From: Suillus spraguei | Lineage: Eukaryota; Basidiomycota; Agaricomycetes; Boletales; Suillaceae | DNA length: 30,874 bases | Assembly (NCBI GenBank): GCA_016800925.1 | Contig: JABCPU010000683.1 | Coordinates: 1-30,874 of the forward strand | Reading direction: 5' to 3' | Shown: piece after piece, positions 19,095 to 29,099 of the stretch | How positions within the stretch are numbered: the first letter of the stretch is position 1 | Layout of the letters: each line of letters starts with the position of its first letter | Made by a program: the position numbers and the translations under genes | Notes under the pieces: generated by a model | Told to the model about the DNA's origin: nothing | The model's input: only the letters and a program-made list of their open reading frames with translations | Database searches by the model: none

Positions 19095-20872
19095 TCATAG
19101 CCACTCCACAGTCTAAAAAATGAAATCAACCTTAGCTCGGATGAGACAAAATGACAGGACGTACAGCAGGGGGCTTCGAAGATATATCATAAGTGACACG
19201 ATTGATCCCACTTACTTCGTTAGACGATATCCGACGCAAGACTTCGGGAGGGAACGCATACCTTGAAAATCAAGTTAGCATCGGACAGGACTAAAAAGTA
19301 AGACAAAACATACCAATCGGCGGTCATGAAGTCTTCCGACGTCACCGCCCTCAGAGCAATTACCTGTGAAATATGTTAAGGCAGTAAAAGAGTGTGTCGT
19401 CCTCCAAACCTGCTCGTATGTGCGCTTGTCACCCATCACGCCTAAAGCTTTCACCGGAAGCAAGATGGCCATGGCCTGGCTAATTTGATTGTAGAGGTTC
19501 GCCTTGCGGATCTCCTCGATATAAATATGATCCGCTTGTTGCAGGATCTTCACTTGTTCGCGTGTGACGGGACCCAAAATTCGAATGGCCAGACCAGGAC
19601 CTGGGAAAGGATGACGTTGACCCTGAGGTGCTGGTATCGACAGGAGTCTCCCAAGTGCACGGACTTCATCTACGTAGAACGGTCAGTGTAATCAATAATA
19701 TGGGATTCCACCATTCGAACCTTTGAAGAGCTCGCGTAGGGGTTCAATTAACTTTCACTTCATGTCCTTGAGAAGCCCACCGACATTGTGATGTGTCTTT
19801 ATGGTTGCACTAGGGCCCTTAAAGCTGATGCTCTCGATGACATCTGGGTATAGCGTTCCTTGCAACAGCCATTCAATCTTCCCCTTTGCCTCCGCTCCAT
19901 TCTCTTCTCTTCCTTCTCGGGAGCTTCCTCGATCTTCGACGCTTCTGTCTCGAAAAAAACGTTGATGAACGTGTTCCCAATAATCTTACGTTTCTGCTCC
20001 GGATCTTCGACACCATGAAGTCGGGAGAGGAAGAGCTCAGAGGCATCCACCACGGTCAGGTTGACGCCAAGATCTTTATTCAGCATGTCGTTGACTTGTT
20101 GTGCTTCGTTCAGACGAAGCACGCCGTTGTCCACCATGATTGCATGGAATCTGGTATGCGAGTAAGATACAAGTCACGAAAAGAACGTAGGGGCGCACCT
20201 GTCGCCGATTGCTTCGTGCATTAACTTGGCTGCAACAGTGCTGTCGACGCCTCCGCTGACTGCGCCGATCACACGTCCTTTCGGGCCACATATCTCTCGG
20301 ATGCGAACGATTTCCTTGCCAATAAATTCCTCCTGCAATCACTGTGAACATGACAATAAACGTAGCACCGTGATTACTTCACCATTGTCCAGTTTGGTCG
20401 GCATTGGCATATATTCAACACAAATCGACCAATGAGCTGCCTTCCCTGCGGTGAATGTGTCACCTCTGGATGGAACTAAATGCCATAAATCGACTTGGAG
20501 TTATGTGCGATGGCGGCATAGGGAGCGGTGTTCGTCCGTCCGATGACATGGAAGTCAGGAGGCATAACAGACAGTTGATCTCCGTGTGACATCCAGACCT
20601 TATCGCAAGTCAACTTGGCTTATGACAGACGAAACAAAAAACACGCACTTGCATCTGGTCGCCAAGTCCTTCGAACAGAGCATCGACAGAGTTTCCAGAT
20701 CCACTGGACCTGCTAATCTGAACCTCTGCAAGCCCGTATTAGCGATGATCGCATTTTGCTACCTGTCCCTTATAATTACAGCAAAGCTCCTGGATCCTGC
20801 GTGAGTTAGTGTCCACCGTGATGCTCGAGAAAACCAGACCTGGAGGCCATAACAGATACCAAGATGATGACC
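19095..20872 (-). pseudogene. GUA1: GMP synthase (glutamine-hydrolysing), 5'-truncated with several stops
   Basis: GMP synthase converts XMP to GMP. The minus-strand exons show the amidotransferase nucleophile region GICYGLQ (about 20845), [11 protein letters not shown], the PP-loop ATPase motif SGGVDST (about 20240-20260), [47 protein letters not shown] and the C-terminus ISSKPPATVEWL, with at least eight introns kept. Lesions are TAA after CDHR (20741-20739), TAG just before FHPEV (20478-20476), TGA after LLKDMK (19757-19755), and a 5-bp tandem duplication in the linker (19902-19911). Three residues seem missing after RRISS. The first 80 or so residues are absent, with no match beyond 20872. 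It cannot be functional; a working copy must lie elsewhere. Confidence 0.93.
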
Positions 20873-21202
20873 TGGGTGGTTCAACCTGAATGTAACATTG
20901 TTTGGCTGTGTGTACATTTAACGAACGCCGGTTCTCCAATTTCCTTTTGTGTAACTTGAACGCGCTGGGCATCCCAGGACCCTGCTTCGCCATCTTTGTC
21001 GCTATTACTCACTGTCAAATCTCCCAATTCTTGCCATCCCGACATCATAGTCATTTTCATTGTGAGGTAGTTATCATCCTCCCTCTTCACCTTTACGCTG
21101 ATAAGCACCAGTTAGCACCAGGGGAAGCTACAAATGGAGCAAAGCTTAAGCTTGTCAATGACTAATTGGCGCAGCTACTCTCTCTGGTCTCGCAATATTA
21201 TT
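20873..21202. other. No gene recognised
   Basis: A minus-strand frame (21108-20881) contains an acidic, protein-like stretch (WQELGDLTVSNSDKDGEAGS) that could be a further gene fragment, but I cannot assign it. Otherwise nothing is supported. Confidence 0.3.
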
Positions 21203-21868
21203 ATGGCAACTCCAACGTCAACCTTCTGCCCAACTACTCCGCCCCCTGGACGCACATTTGTGAACCAGCATACCCTGCCGAAGCTCCCAGTCCATCTCTC
21301 GATGACACTTGCACACGCTACTTGACCGCTCTTTGAGGTCTCCAGGATGACAAGGAACGCGCTGCCACTCAGCATGCCATTCGAACTTTCTTTGGATGGC
21401 GAGGGACCCGCTTTGCAGAAGAGATTGAACAAGTGGGCTCAGGAGAAAGCGATGTGAGTTTCGTCCATCAATAATTGAACTGCTTCTTCATCATGACTGT
21501 CTGGATCTTGTCTTGGGACTCCTTCGCCACCCGCACTGCAGTTATATTGAGGACTTCTGGCAAGTTTCTCTTATTTCGCCTCAAGATACGTTTTCTAATC
21601 CATCCTTGTGGCTAGGTATGAAAGCTATCTCTCGCACAGCGATCCTGTAGTACTTGCTCTCAACCCGTTTTTCGTCCTCGAGTATGTTTCACGCGGTTTT
21701 CATTTGCCTTGTAAAACCCTCCTTAAATCCACCACCGGCAGGAATGATCCTACCCCGGATCGGGGCTCTCAGCTACCCCGCGCCACGGCCCTTATCATAT
21801 TGTCATTAGGCTTTATTCATGATCTCCGCCAAGGTCTACTCGACCCCGATGCCGTACGTGGTCGTGCG
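21203..21868 (+). pseudogene. N-terminal fragment of a carnitine acetyltransferase-like protein
   Basis: Choline/carnitine acyltransferases move acyl groups between CoA and carnitine. From the ATG at 21203 the frame gives GRTFVNQHTLPKLPV, then in shifted frames DDTCTRYLTAL and GEGPALQKRLNKWAQEKA. A GTGAGT intron follows, then an 18-nt micro-exon (21542-21559, YIEDFW), a GC-donor intron (21560-21615), YESYLSHSDPVVLALNPFFVLE, another intron, and DPTPDRGSQLPRATALI through FIHDLRQGLLDPDAVRG. At least two frame changes and a TGA lie in exon 1. Similarity ends near 21868, so the catalytic His region and the C-terminal two thirds are missing. The sequence from there to 22056 is unrecognised. Confidence 0.8.
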
Positions 21869-22056
21869 ATGGCTCGGAACCACATGATGCAACTCCTGGA
21901 GACGGCCCATCAGCGCGTGTGTGGCACGTGTTCCGGCCATTTGAATTGGTGCCTTGAAAATATGCCAAGTCGGGTGAGGACATAATCGATGGCCGAGCCC
22001 ATAGTATAATCAGGAACTTTTGTCATTCACAACGAAGCGTTCGGACCTTCAAACGG

Positions 22057-23174
22057 AGTGTATCAAAGGCGTCGACGCGGACTGCGGTCCGGATATCAGC
22101 GCTTTATACACCATTGAAGCAGCAAGAAGATCTTCCTCCAGTATTATACGAACCCGTGACGCATAAACCCCCTGGTCATGCTATTCTTAATCCGTATGTT
22201 TCTTCTCTTCTTTCCTTAAATTTTACTAACGGTGTGCCGTGCAGCCAAATCGATATCAGAGGAAAACTATGGATTTGTCCGTTTTGCTTGACCTGCAATG
22301 CTTTCCCGCCGCATTATAAAGACATCTCTAACACCAATCTACCTGCCGAACTACTTTCAAAGTACACGACCATCGAGTACACCCTATCTCGTCCTGCCCA
22401 GGCTCCACCCATCTTCCTCTTTGTCGTCGATACCTGTCTGGATACTGAAGACCTCAAAGCACTCCGCAATGCCCTTGTCATCAGTCTCAGCTTAATCCCA
22501 CCATATGCATTAGTTGGTCTCGTTACGTTTGGTACAGTGGTACGTGCACATATTTTTATTTCGTTGTTTAAGCTCATTGCCTTCACTAATACGCACAAGT
22601 TCACGAACTGGGCCATGCAAAGTGCAGTAAATCATATGTCTTCCGTGGCGGCAAAGAATGCACGCAGAAACAGATTCAGGACATGCTTGGACTCAGTACA
22701 ACAGCTCGTGCTACACCCCGCGCTGGCCAACCCATACCCCAACAAGCTTTTGGACCCGCCCGCTTCTTGCCTCCTGTTCAGTAATGCGAATTCCAACTCA
22801 CTGGTATTTTGGAGGCACTCGCTCGTGACCCTTGGCCCGTTGCCAATGATAAGCACGCTTTATGTTGCACTGGTGTGGCCGTCAGTGCAGCCGTTGGACC
22901 CCTGGAGGTGTGGACGTTCGACGTAAAGGCAAGTCGCCTCGCATACTCTACATAACTTTTTTGACTTGAATTTATTTAGACAACTAAAGAACTGAAGTTT
23001 TCTGGCCTTATCGGACATGCAATCTCTGCTGGGAAGAAATCTGCCTGCGTTGGCGAGACGGAAATCGGCATTAGTCAAACGCAGCCTGGTGAATCAACTC
23101 CATCACACCTAGGACATCTGCTGCCATTTACTTCGAGGTCGTCACTCCTGCGGGCCAGCCATTCAGCACCGTTG
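22057..23174 (+). pseudogene. SEC23: SEC23 (COPII coat GTPase-activating subunit), truncated, internally deleted, with a stop
   Basis: Sec23 is the Sar1 GAP of the COPII coat. Exons read ISALYTPLKQQEDLPPVLYEP, an intron, QIDIRGKLWICPFCL, FPPHYKDISNTNLPAELL, IPPYALVGLVTFGTV, an intron (22540-22600), [32 protein letters not shown] and [12 protein letters not shown]. They then jump straight to [18 protein letters not shown], omitting about 100 residues, and end with [17 protein letters not shown] near 23174. A TAA (22782-22784) interrupts the frame before CEF, and a frame change lies near 23100. Only the CPFC half of the zinc finger remains, since cysteines expected before it are replaced or missing. 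The intron at 22929-22979 has a GC donor. The N-terminus is absent. Confidence 0.9.
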
Positions 23175-23198
23175 GTCTTTATCGAGCATGACAGTGAC

Positions 23199-23620
23199 CT
23201 TATCTTCGCATTGTCCATTACAAGGACACTGAGGGGACCAGGATAGGCCAAACACTTTGGGAGCCGATAAAGTTTTTTTGGTACGTCGACAGTATATTCA
23301 TGGCGAGACTCACAACAATGTTCTCAAGCCACTCTAGGAACAACTCCTGTGTCATAGAGCCTCCGACAACAGTACAGTTGCAGCAACAATGCCATCCAGT
23401 TTGAGAAGGGTTTCTGTGGATGTCCGCCGTCCACGCACAAACACCTGCTTTTTCTCTGCACGTGTACCTGTCCTTGATCGTCCATAGCGTCTACCAGGTG
23501 TTCGCTCGTCTTTCGAGGTCTCGTGAATAAATCCTAACTCTGATGGATCATACTGAGCCATGCGTGCGATGAATGCAGCACGGAGAGTCTTGTTTCATTC
23601 TTGCGCTTGAGTTTCTTGTA
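23199..23620 (-). pseudogene. Fragment of an IS630/Tc1-mariner-like DDE transposase
   Basis: Minus-strand sequence reads LRAAFIARMAQYDPSELGFI, ETSKDERTPGRRYGRSR, VRGRRTSTETLLKLDGIV, then in a shifted frame GGSMTQELFLEWLENIVV, a probable intron (GTGAGT near 23315), and [15 protein letters not shown]. This is the pattern of fungal DDE_3 superfamily transposases, with the second Asp in VMDNA. The frame break is a 5-bp tandem duplication (ACAGT twice on the plus strand, 23369-23378). The helix-turn-helix part, the first catalytic motif in normal context and the final Glu region are missing. It abuts the end of the SEC23 fragment, so it may mark a junction. Confidence 0.8.
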
Positions 23621-23834
23621 GCTCACATCAGTACATTCAAGCTCACGGAAGATTGTTGTGAAATGGACAGATATGAATTGGTTTGTTGTGAGATGCATGA
23701 GCTCGTCCAAAAAATAGTCAGGGTTCTGCCTTACAAGACAAAGCAGGCAATCAATATCTTCACAATCGAGAGCACGCAGACGACGCTGGTAAAGTATACA
23801 TGTGGGACTTGGTGAGCCTTTCTGACATAACTAT

Positions 23835-25057
23835 CTACAATAGCGGAATTCTGTGATGAGCGAATGTATATATATTTGTTAATGTGGCTGTCTGGGACAC
23901 CGTCAAACCCGGCCCACGAATGGCAAGACTGAGGTCCTCCTGGGAGGCACTATGGGCCACGGCATTACCTTCTGACCGGACTGTACCTAAGCTTCCGTCA
24001 AAGATCATGCGCAGAGCATCATCATTGAGTAGAAGGGCATCGTTTGGGTGGAGCTTTGAACGGACTCGAGACAGCAATTCTGGCAGAGTCTTGAGCTTCC
24101 CTACAACTCCCTGACCCCGCAGTCGAAGTTCGTCAATGGTAAAATTATAACGTTCGCATATGAGTTCGCGCGCATCGTCAAGTACAACTCGACGATGTAG
24201 AGAATACAGCATGGTAGAATGCTGTAATGAAAATCAGTAGGAAATACAGAGCATTCAGGGTATTGAAGTTGAGCACTTACACGCTGTTGGGTGGCGAACA
24301 TATCTGCATTTGAAGCCTGGAGGGTTTGTATCTGGCCTATAAATTCTTGATGCATAGCGTCCATCATCTCCTGATGCTCCTCCATCATCTCCTGGCGCAT
24401 AGCGAGCATCATCTCCTGCAGCGGAGTACTGCGGTCGACTGCTGAATAAAGCTCAGTACAAAGATGATGACGTTGCAAAGGTGTTGAGAACAATGCCTAC
24501 CTTTCTTTTTTTTACTACCAGATGACTTGGAGGCTTGCTTTTTTTCCATGGCTTCTTCCTGTATGAGACGTTGGGCATTCACGTCAGCCTGGCATATCAT
24601 CAACTGCGTCTGGCCTTCCTCCAGCTGGGCTTTATCCTCTTTATATTTGTCGAGAATCGTGCCAAGTGAGTGCGCCTTTGGCATTTCGAAGGTTAAGGTT
24701 ATAAGCCTGCCCGATTGTGGACGGCTAGCGAGGACACCGGGATTTGCATATCCACGGCGGCATGAGCAGCTATGAAACAAGCAATATTAATAAGCATGTA
24801 TAGTTGGATGATGTTACGCAACACATGAAAAGATCCAGAGGATCCAGCTTGATAGGAGAGAACGGCCCAACGATGTTGTTGTACAGGGTGGTGAGTTGAT
24901 TCGACAACTTAGAGACGATATCTTCGCGGGGAGTGCTTTCATTTACAAACAGTGAACATGACAAACCGGGGTCTACAAGGACCCCAGTTGCTACTAAAGG
25001 TGTAGACATGGACGCAGACGACATGATTGCGAAAGGTATTGGAGAGAGGAAAGCCAT
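23835..25057 (-). CDS. Intact orphan protein, four exons, methionine-rich coiled coil
   Basis: Exons 25057-24825, 24769-24501, 24438-24281 and 24221-23835 join in frame (1047 nt, 348 residues) with GT-AG introns of 55, 62 and 59 nt. The N-terminal domain (LVDPGLSCSLFVNE, LYNNIVGPFSPIKL) is followed by a Cys/Arg-rich turn (CSCRRGYANPG), a Lys-rich segment with KKKK, and a Met/Glu-rich helix (EMMLAMRQEMMEEHQEMM). A conserved-looking C-terminal domain completes it (VVLDDARELICERYNFTIDE, HPNDALLLNDDALRMIFDG, TNIYTFAHHRIPLL). I think it belongs to a family expanded in agaricomycetes, without known function. There is no stop, frameshift or broken splice site, in contrast to every neighbour in this block. 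The first exon donor (GTGTTG) is the weakest. Confidence 0.7.
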
Positions 25058-25457
25058 TATATAGTCTATCTAGATGCACTGATCAACAGGGATTCCATAT
25101 ATTCAATTCGGATAATCCTGCCATCGATCATCATCAGAAAACGCCACAACTATTTAGGTTATTAGTAAGATGATCTGCCGTACTTCTCCTCAGCTGGCCG
25201 TGCCTTGTCGGCGGGAATACCAGTGGCTGTATGAACACGAGGGCAGATATCCAGTCAGAATCAGAACCCTGTTTGTCCAACCGCTAACACGTGTAAGATA
25301 GCATGTCTTTCCAATACAGCCGAACATCAACCATGTGCCCTAATTTATACGTAGTCGATACGGCGATGTAATACAAACGTCCTGCTGATGCTGAGTCTGA
25401 CGGAGGCGTGGATCGATACCAATCTATGAAACATTATCTAGGCGTCTGTAGATATGG
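25058..25457. other. No gene recognised
   Basis: Contains the probable 5' flank of the orphan gene and the 3' flank of the BLM10 remnant, both on the minus strand. No motifs, repeats or structured elements were found. Confidence 0.35.
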
Positions 25458-26236
25458 CTATTGATCAGCCAAAGCCCCAACAACAGACCCAATTAACCCA
25501 CAATATGAAGTACCAACAAGCATCGTAGAGAGGCTCTGTAGTTGATCTTCATCAAAGGCTAGTTGATCCTTGTGCCAGGTATCCTGTAAAATCGATGGTA
25601 AGGCGCGACAAAGATTGTCATTGATCGCGGAAGCAATTTACCCGGTGAGTCTAGATAGAAAAATGTTCGTGAGGTCAAATCAGTGTACAATAGGAAAGGA
25701 TCTTACTTTCTTGAACTCAGAAGCACAGTGACGAATCGTCGTTGAGATCGGCGGTAGATCTGCTGCGTGTCTCGCCAAGATTGTATTGACGAAGATAATC
25801 AAAAATAGTAAGAGAGTTATAGCGGGCAGACATGAGTTTCAGACAAGAAAGTTCGCAACATCTACTGACCCTCTGTGAGGGACGGCATCCAGGGCTCGAC
25901 AGAGTACGGGAAACTCTTGCTAAGGGCACATAGGCCAAGGATAGCAGAATGTAACTTCCTAAGTGACTCTCCATAGTCATGGTGTGTACGCAAGGGGAGC
26001 TTTACGCTGTGCGCCAATGATATGAAGTGATTCTGAATTAAACGGAGCTAGATCAGTGGAGATTTACGGAGGCTATCATCAACACACTTTCAGTGGAATT
26101 ATTTCTGCCGCTGTGAGCATCTTACAACTCCAGACAGGGTCTTGGACGACATTTCTCGAACTTCGACATTCTCATCTGATAAACAATCAAGTAATACATC
26201 CATAATTTTGAGTACGCCGTTAGATAAAATCGTCAA
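25458..26236 (-). pseudogene. BLM10: C-terminal fragment of proteasome activator BLM10/PA200
   Basis: BLM10 caps the 20S proteasome. Minus-strand exons read CLSDENVEVREMSSKTLSGVV and RCSQRQ (about 26195-26100), then an intron, NHFISLAHSVKLP, YGESLRKLHSAILGLCAL, SFPYSVEPWMPSLTE, an intron, ARHAADLPPISTTIRHCASEFKK, an intron, and DTWHKDQLAFDEDQLQSLSTMLVGTS. A base is missing after CSQRQ, so TAA follows. The acceptor before ARHAADL lacks AG (it reads TACAATC), suggesting a mutated splice site. The usual C-terminal Tyr-Tyr-Xaa anchor that opens the proteasome gate is replaced by a 16-residue tail ending ALADQ. Upstream the fragment is cut at 26237 by duplication copy B. The rest of the roughly 1900-residue protein is missing. 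Confidence 0.88.
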
Positions 26237-26684
26237 GAACTGTGGTGTAAACGAATCCTGCGCACAACGAGAGGATACCAAGAGTGGACACTCCTCCAAT
26301 GAATACAGTTTCTATGAACCATTAGATTAGCATGTACGTCAGGTATGCTAGGCAGCACAGTACTAACTTGGGTTGTATACGTCACTGAGACGGCCACTCT
26401 AAAACTATGCATTGAAGTGCAAATCAGGACTTTACGGGATGGACACGCACGATAAGTAGGAATGATGAAAAAGTTAATCGGAACCCACTAAACACCCAAG
26501 TGGATTGAATTTCAGTCATACCCATGGATGCCTCAAGTGCAGGAATCGCAGATAAGAGAGCCGACATACTCAAGGTATCTATAAATTGAGTAAGACAGAA
26601 CATGACTAACAAAATGAGTTTGCGAGCAAGAGAAAGCCTTTGGGGTTCATGAATATTCGTGGAGAGGGGCAGAAGTGGTGACAT
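26237..26684 (-). pseudogene. MFS transporter, 5' fragment (duplicate of 16420-16867)
   Basis: This holds the start codon, the first transmembrane segment, the SGRLSDVYNP exon and part of the following exon. It ends abruptly at the duplication boundary inside the sequence encoding the VYTTVP segment. It has one extra base (T) just before the ATG compared with copy A. Too short to encode a transporter. Confidence 0.85.
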
Positions 26685-27628
26685 TTGTCCTGAAAAAATG
26701 CAGACAACATTGAAACGTTGCAGACTATGTCGCAGTATTATAGTGAGATAGGTCAGGGACGTACTAGCTCGCGAATGGCAATCGAGCCAGACCCTGAGAC
26801 ATGCTGCGAAGCTCTCAACCATCGGAGGCGAATGGCTGGATGCTTATTTACTAATCGAGCCAGAATCCTGCGGGCTGAGGGCTTGAAGTACGGCGCGAAG
26901 CTCAGAACGTGGGCCTCGCGATTGTCAAAAGAAGCAGAATTCTTCTGGAAAGATTCCAGAGTCTGAACTCTGCTTACGGGAGCCTTCCAGGGGCCTATAT
27001 ATAAATATATGATTCAATGAAATCATCGAACGCTTGTATGATGGCCTGGTACCGTGACGAGCTGCAAAAGGTTTGTGTGATACGAAAGTTGAAAACGATT
27101 TATGAGAGGCATACCAGAGTTCAACTTGATCATTCGATGGGTAGGTTTTGCAGCGAGTCCGAGGCAGGATGTACCATTACGCCGGAGCGAGTATTGTAAG
27201 TCTGTAACTAGCACTAGTAACTGCGCTTCCGAGGCACGATGCATGAATTATGACGTACGTCTTTGAGGGTGGGTATAAGCCAGGCTGGTCCCGAGCTTAT
27301 GGAAGACTCATGATGGGGGTAACCGCCTATTGCCACAGTGCCGTATGTAATGCTGCGCCAACCATCCACGATGCAGCATTTTATGTAATTATCGCATCTC
27401 GACCTATTGGCAACTTGAAGAATCCCTCCAAAAAGACAAATCGTGTCATTCACCAAATGCATCATGCATCGTAGCGCCACACTTCGTAAGCTTCCGATGG
27501 AAAACACATTTAATTGGCCGACTATGCTACAGAATATAAGCTGACCAGAAATGCACAAGTACTACAGACATAACGGGACTGCGAAGCTCGAGGGGTTGAT
27601 TACAAGAATATTAATTATGACGAATCCT
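26685..27628. other. Intergenic part of duplication copy B
   Basis: Counterpart of 16868-17811, with the same TATATATAAATATATG stretch near 26998. No supported gene. Confidence 0.35.
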
Positions 27629-29072
27629 TCACGACCGCGACTGCGATCGCTTCCATAACGATTCCGTTGGTTCAGATGTGCAAAAAGCACGCGTGATCTT
27701 CACCCACTCCTCATGTCTCTTTCTGTAAGAAGCAAGATGGCTGAGTTGCACAGGCGTGGGATGGTGGGCGTGGAGAATAAACATGTAGTCTGACATGTCG
27801 CTCTGTTGGACCACCGAAAAGGCATTTTCTCCGCTTCTGATAAATGCGGAGATATCGACACAATTGTCTGGAGTAACCTGTCAAACGGTCATTCCGGCTT
27901 CAGTGTAGTTTGCAAGTACACTATGCGATGACACTCACAAAATAGGTGGAGCTAGTGGAATAATGAAATCCCTCCCATCCCGCTTTGTCTGCAATGAAAG
28001 GTCTCCAGATATGGGCCACGAACATTGCGAATGCATCGTAAGTTGCTCAAACGGAATCGCTTGATCATCTTCTGGTGGATTGGGCAAAAGACTGGGGAGA
28101 TGATAGCAAGCGAACGATACACAAACACTTTGTTCCAAATCTCTGTAAACCGCTGAATAAGTAGATAAAGGCGAGAAAATGACACATACGTTGGTGATGA
28201 TTTACGCTTAGCCCACCAAACAATTTGGAGATAGAGGTATGATCGAGATTGAAAGTATGGTTGATTGTCCCGCGAGGTGACTCGAGTCCTTGCCGAAACA
28301 TCATCACGGCCATCTCCCCTCCAAATCTCGCACAGGCGGCTTGCGAAGGGGTATTATCTACTGGAGACAACAATATTTCGTCTCCGTGATTTCCTGCACC
28401 TGCATCTGAGGATATTGCAGGTGGCTGACTTGGGGCTAGGGAATCCGTATTTGGTTCTGGCGGCGTCGTGAGCTTGGGGACAACATCTCCTGGTGTATCC
28501 AAGAGGAGTGTTTCTGAACCTTGAGGCACATGTCGCCTTTGAGAGTCGTTCATAACAACATCAACCATAGTGGGTACGATTTCCTCTTGGTTGAGTTCTT
28601 TAGCATCTGTAGGCACCGAAATCTCAGTAAAAGACGAGGTACTCGGCAGATCAACGGCATTCGCAGGAGCTGCAGGCTCGTTTACTGTAGTCGGTTCAGT
28701 AGATGCCGGTCGTAGAGGTATCCTTCCTGGCATGCGAGATGGCCGTATTTTCTCCGCAGGCAGTCCCGTCACATCATTTGAAACATTAGGCGCACTGGGT
28801 GGCCCGGGAGCAGCAGGACTTAAAGGCTTTGAGTCAGGAGAAGCTGCAGGCTGATGATGCGCCTTAAACCATTCGAGGTCACGGTGTTTGAGGTGCTCAG
28901 ATAGTGAAGATGTCAGAGATTGGCGCTTTGGCTGCAGTTTTGGAAGGGTTTCTGGATAGAGGCACTGGTCGGGGTGTCCATGCGAATATCTGAGCAGGGT
29001 ATAGATGTGGTCGAAATGTGCATTGTAATCTATAAATTTATATGTCAAACCATGAATAAACAGCGCGTGCAC
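27629..29072 (-). pseudogene. Conserved hypothetical gene, copy B (more complete 5' end, one frameshift)
   Basis: It reads from a possible ATG at 29072 through SEHLKHRDLEWFKAHHQPAA, a Pro/Ser-rich region, SQAACARFGGEMAVMMFRQG, the VCVSFACYHLPSLLPNPPED and KRDGRDFIIPLAPPIL segment, and the final VTPDNCVDISAFIRSGEN exon, which ends at 27629. It retains the roughly 22 nt lost in copy A and the base lost in A near 18265. It lacks one base near 28236 (GAGGTATG where A has GAGTGTATG), which shifts the frame before the first intron. The start is uncertain. If that deletion is a sequencing error, this would be the functional copy. Confidence 0.55.
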
Positions 29073-29099
29073 ACCTTACAGGTGATTGAACTGAAGGTT

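Larger units (their letters stand above)
26237..28916. repeat. Segmental duplication copy B (partner 16420-19074)
   Basis: A direct repeat of copy A, 2680 bp. Its left edge joins the BLM10 remnant in the middle of an MFS exon, and on its right the hypothetical gene continues naturally to about 29072. Copy B therefore has a broken left junction and an intact right one, the opposite of copy A. It keeps about 22 nt near 28540 that A has lost. Confidence 0.95.

Noticed and set aside
19705..19725. Possible tRNA T-loop (GGTTCGAAT on the minus strand)
   Set aside because: It lies in a GMP synthase intron and no cloverleaf or A-box can be built around it.
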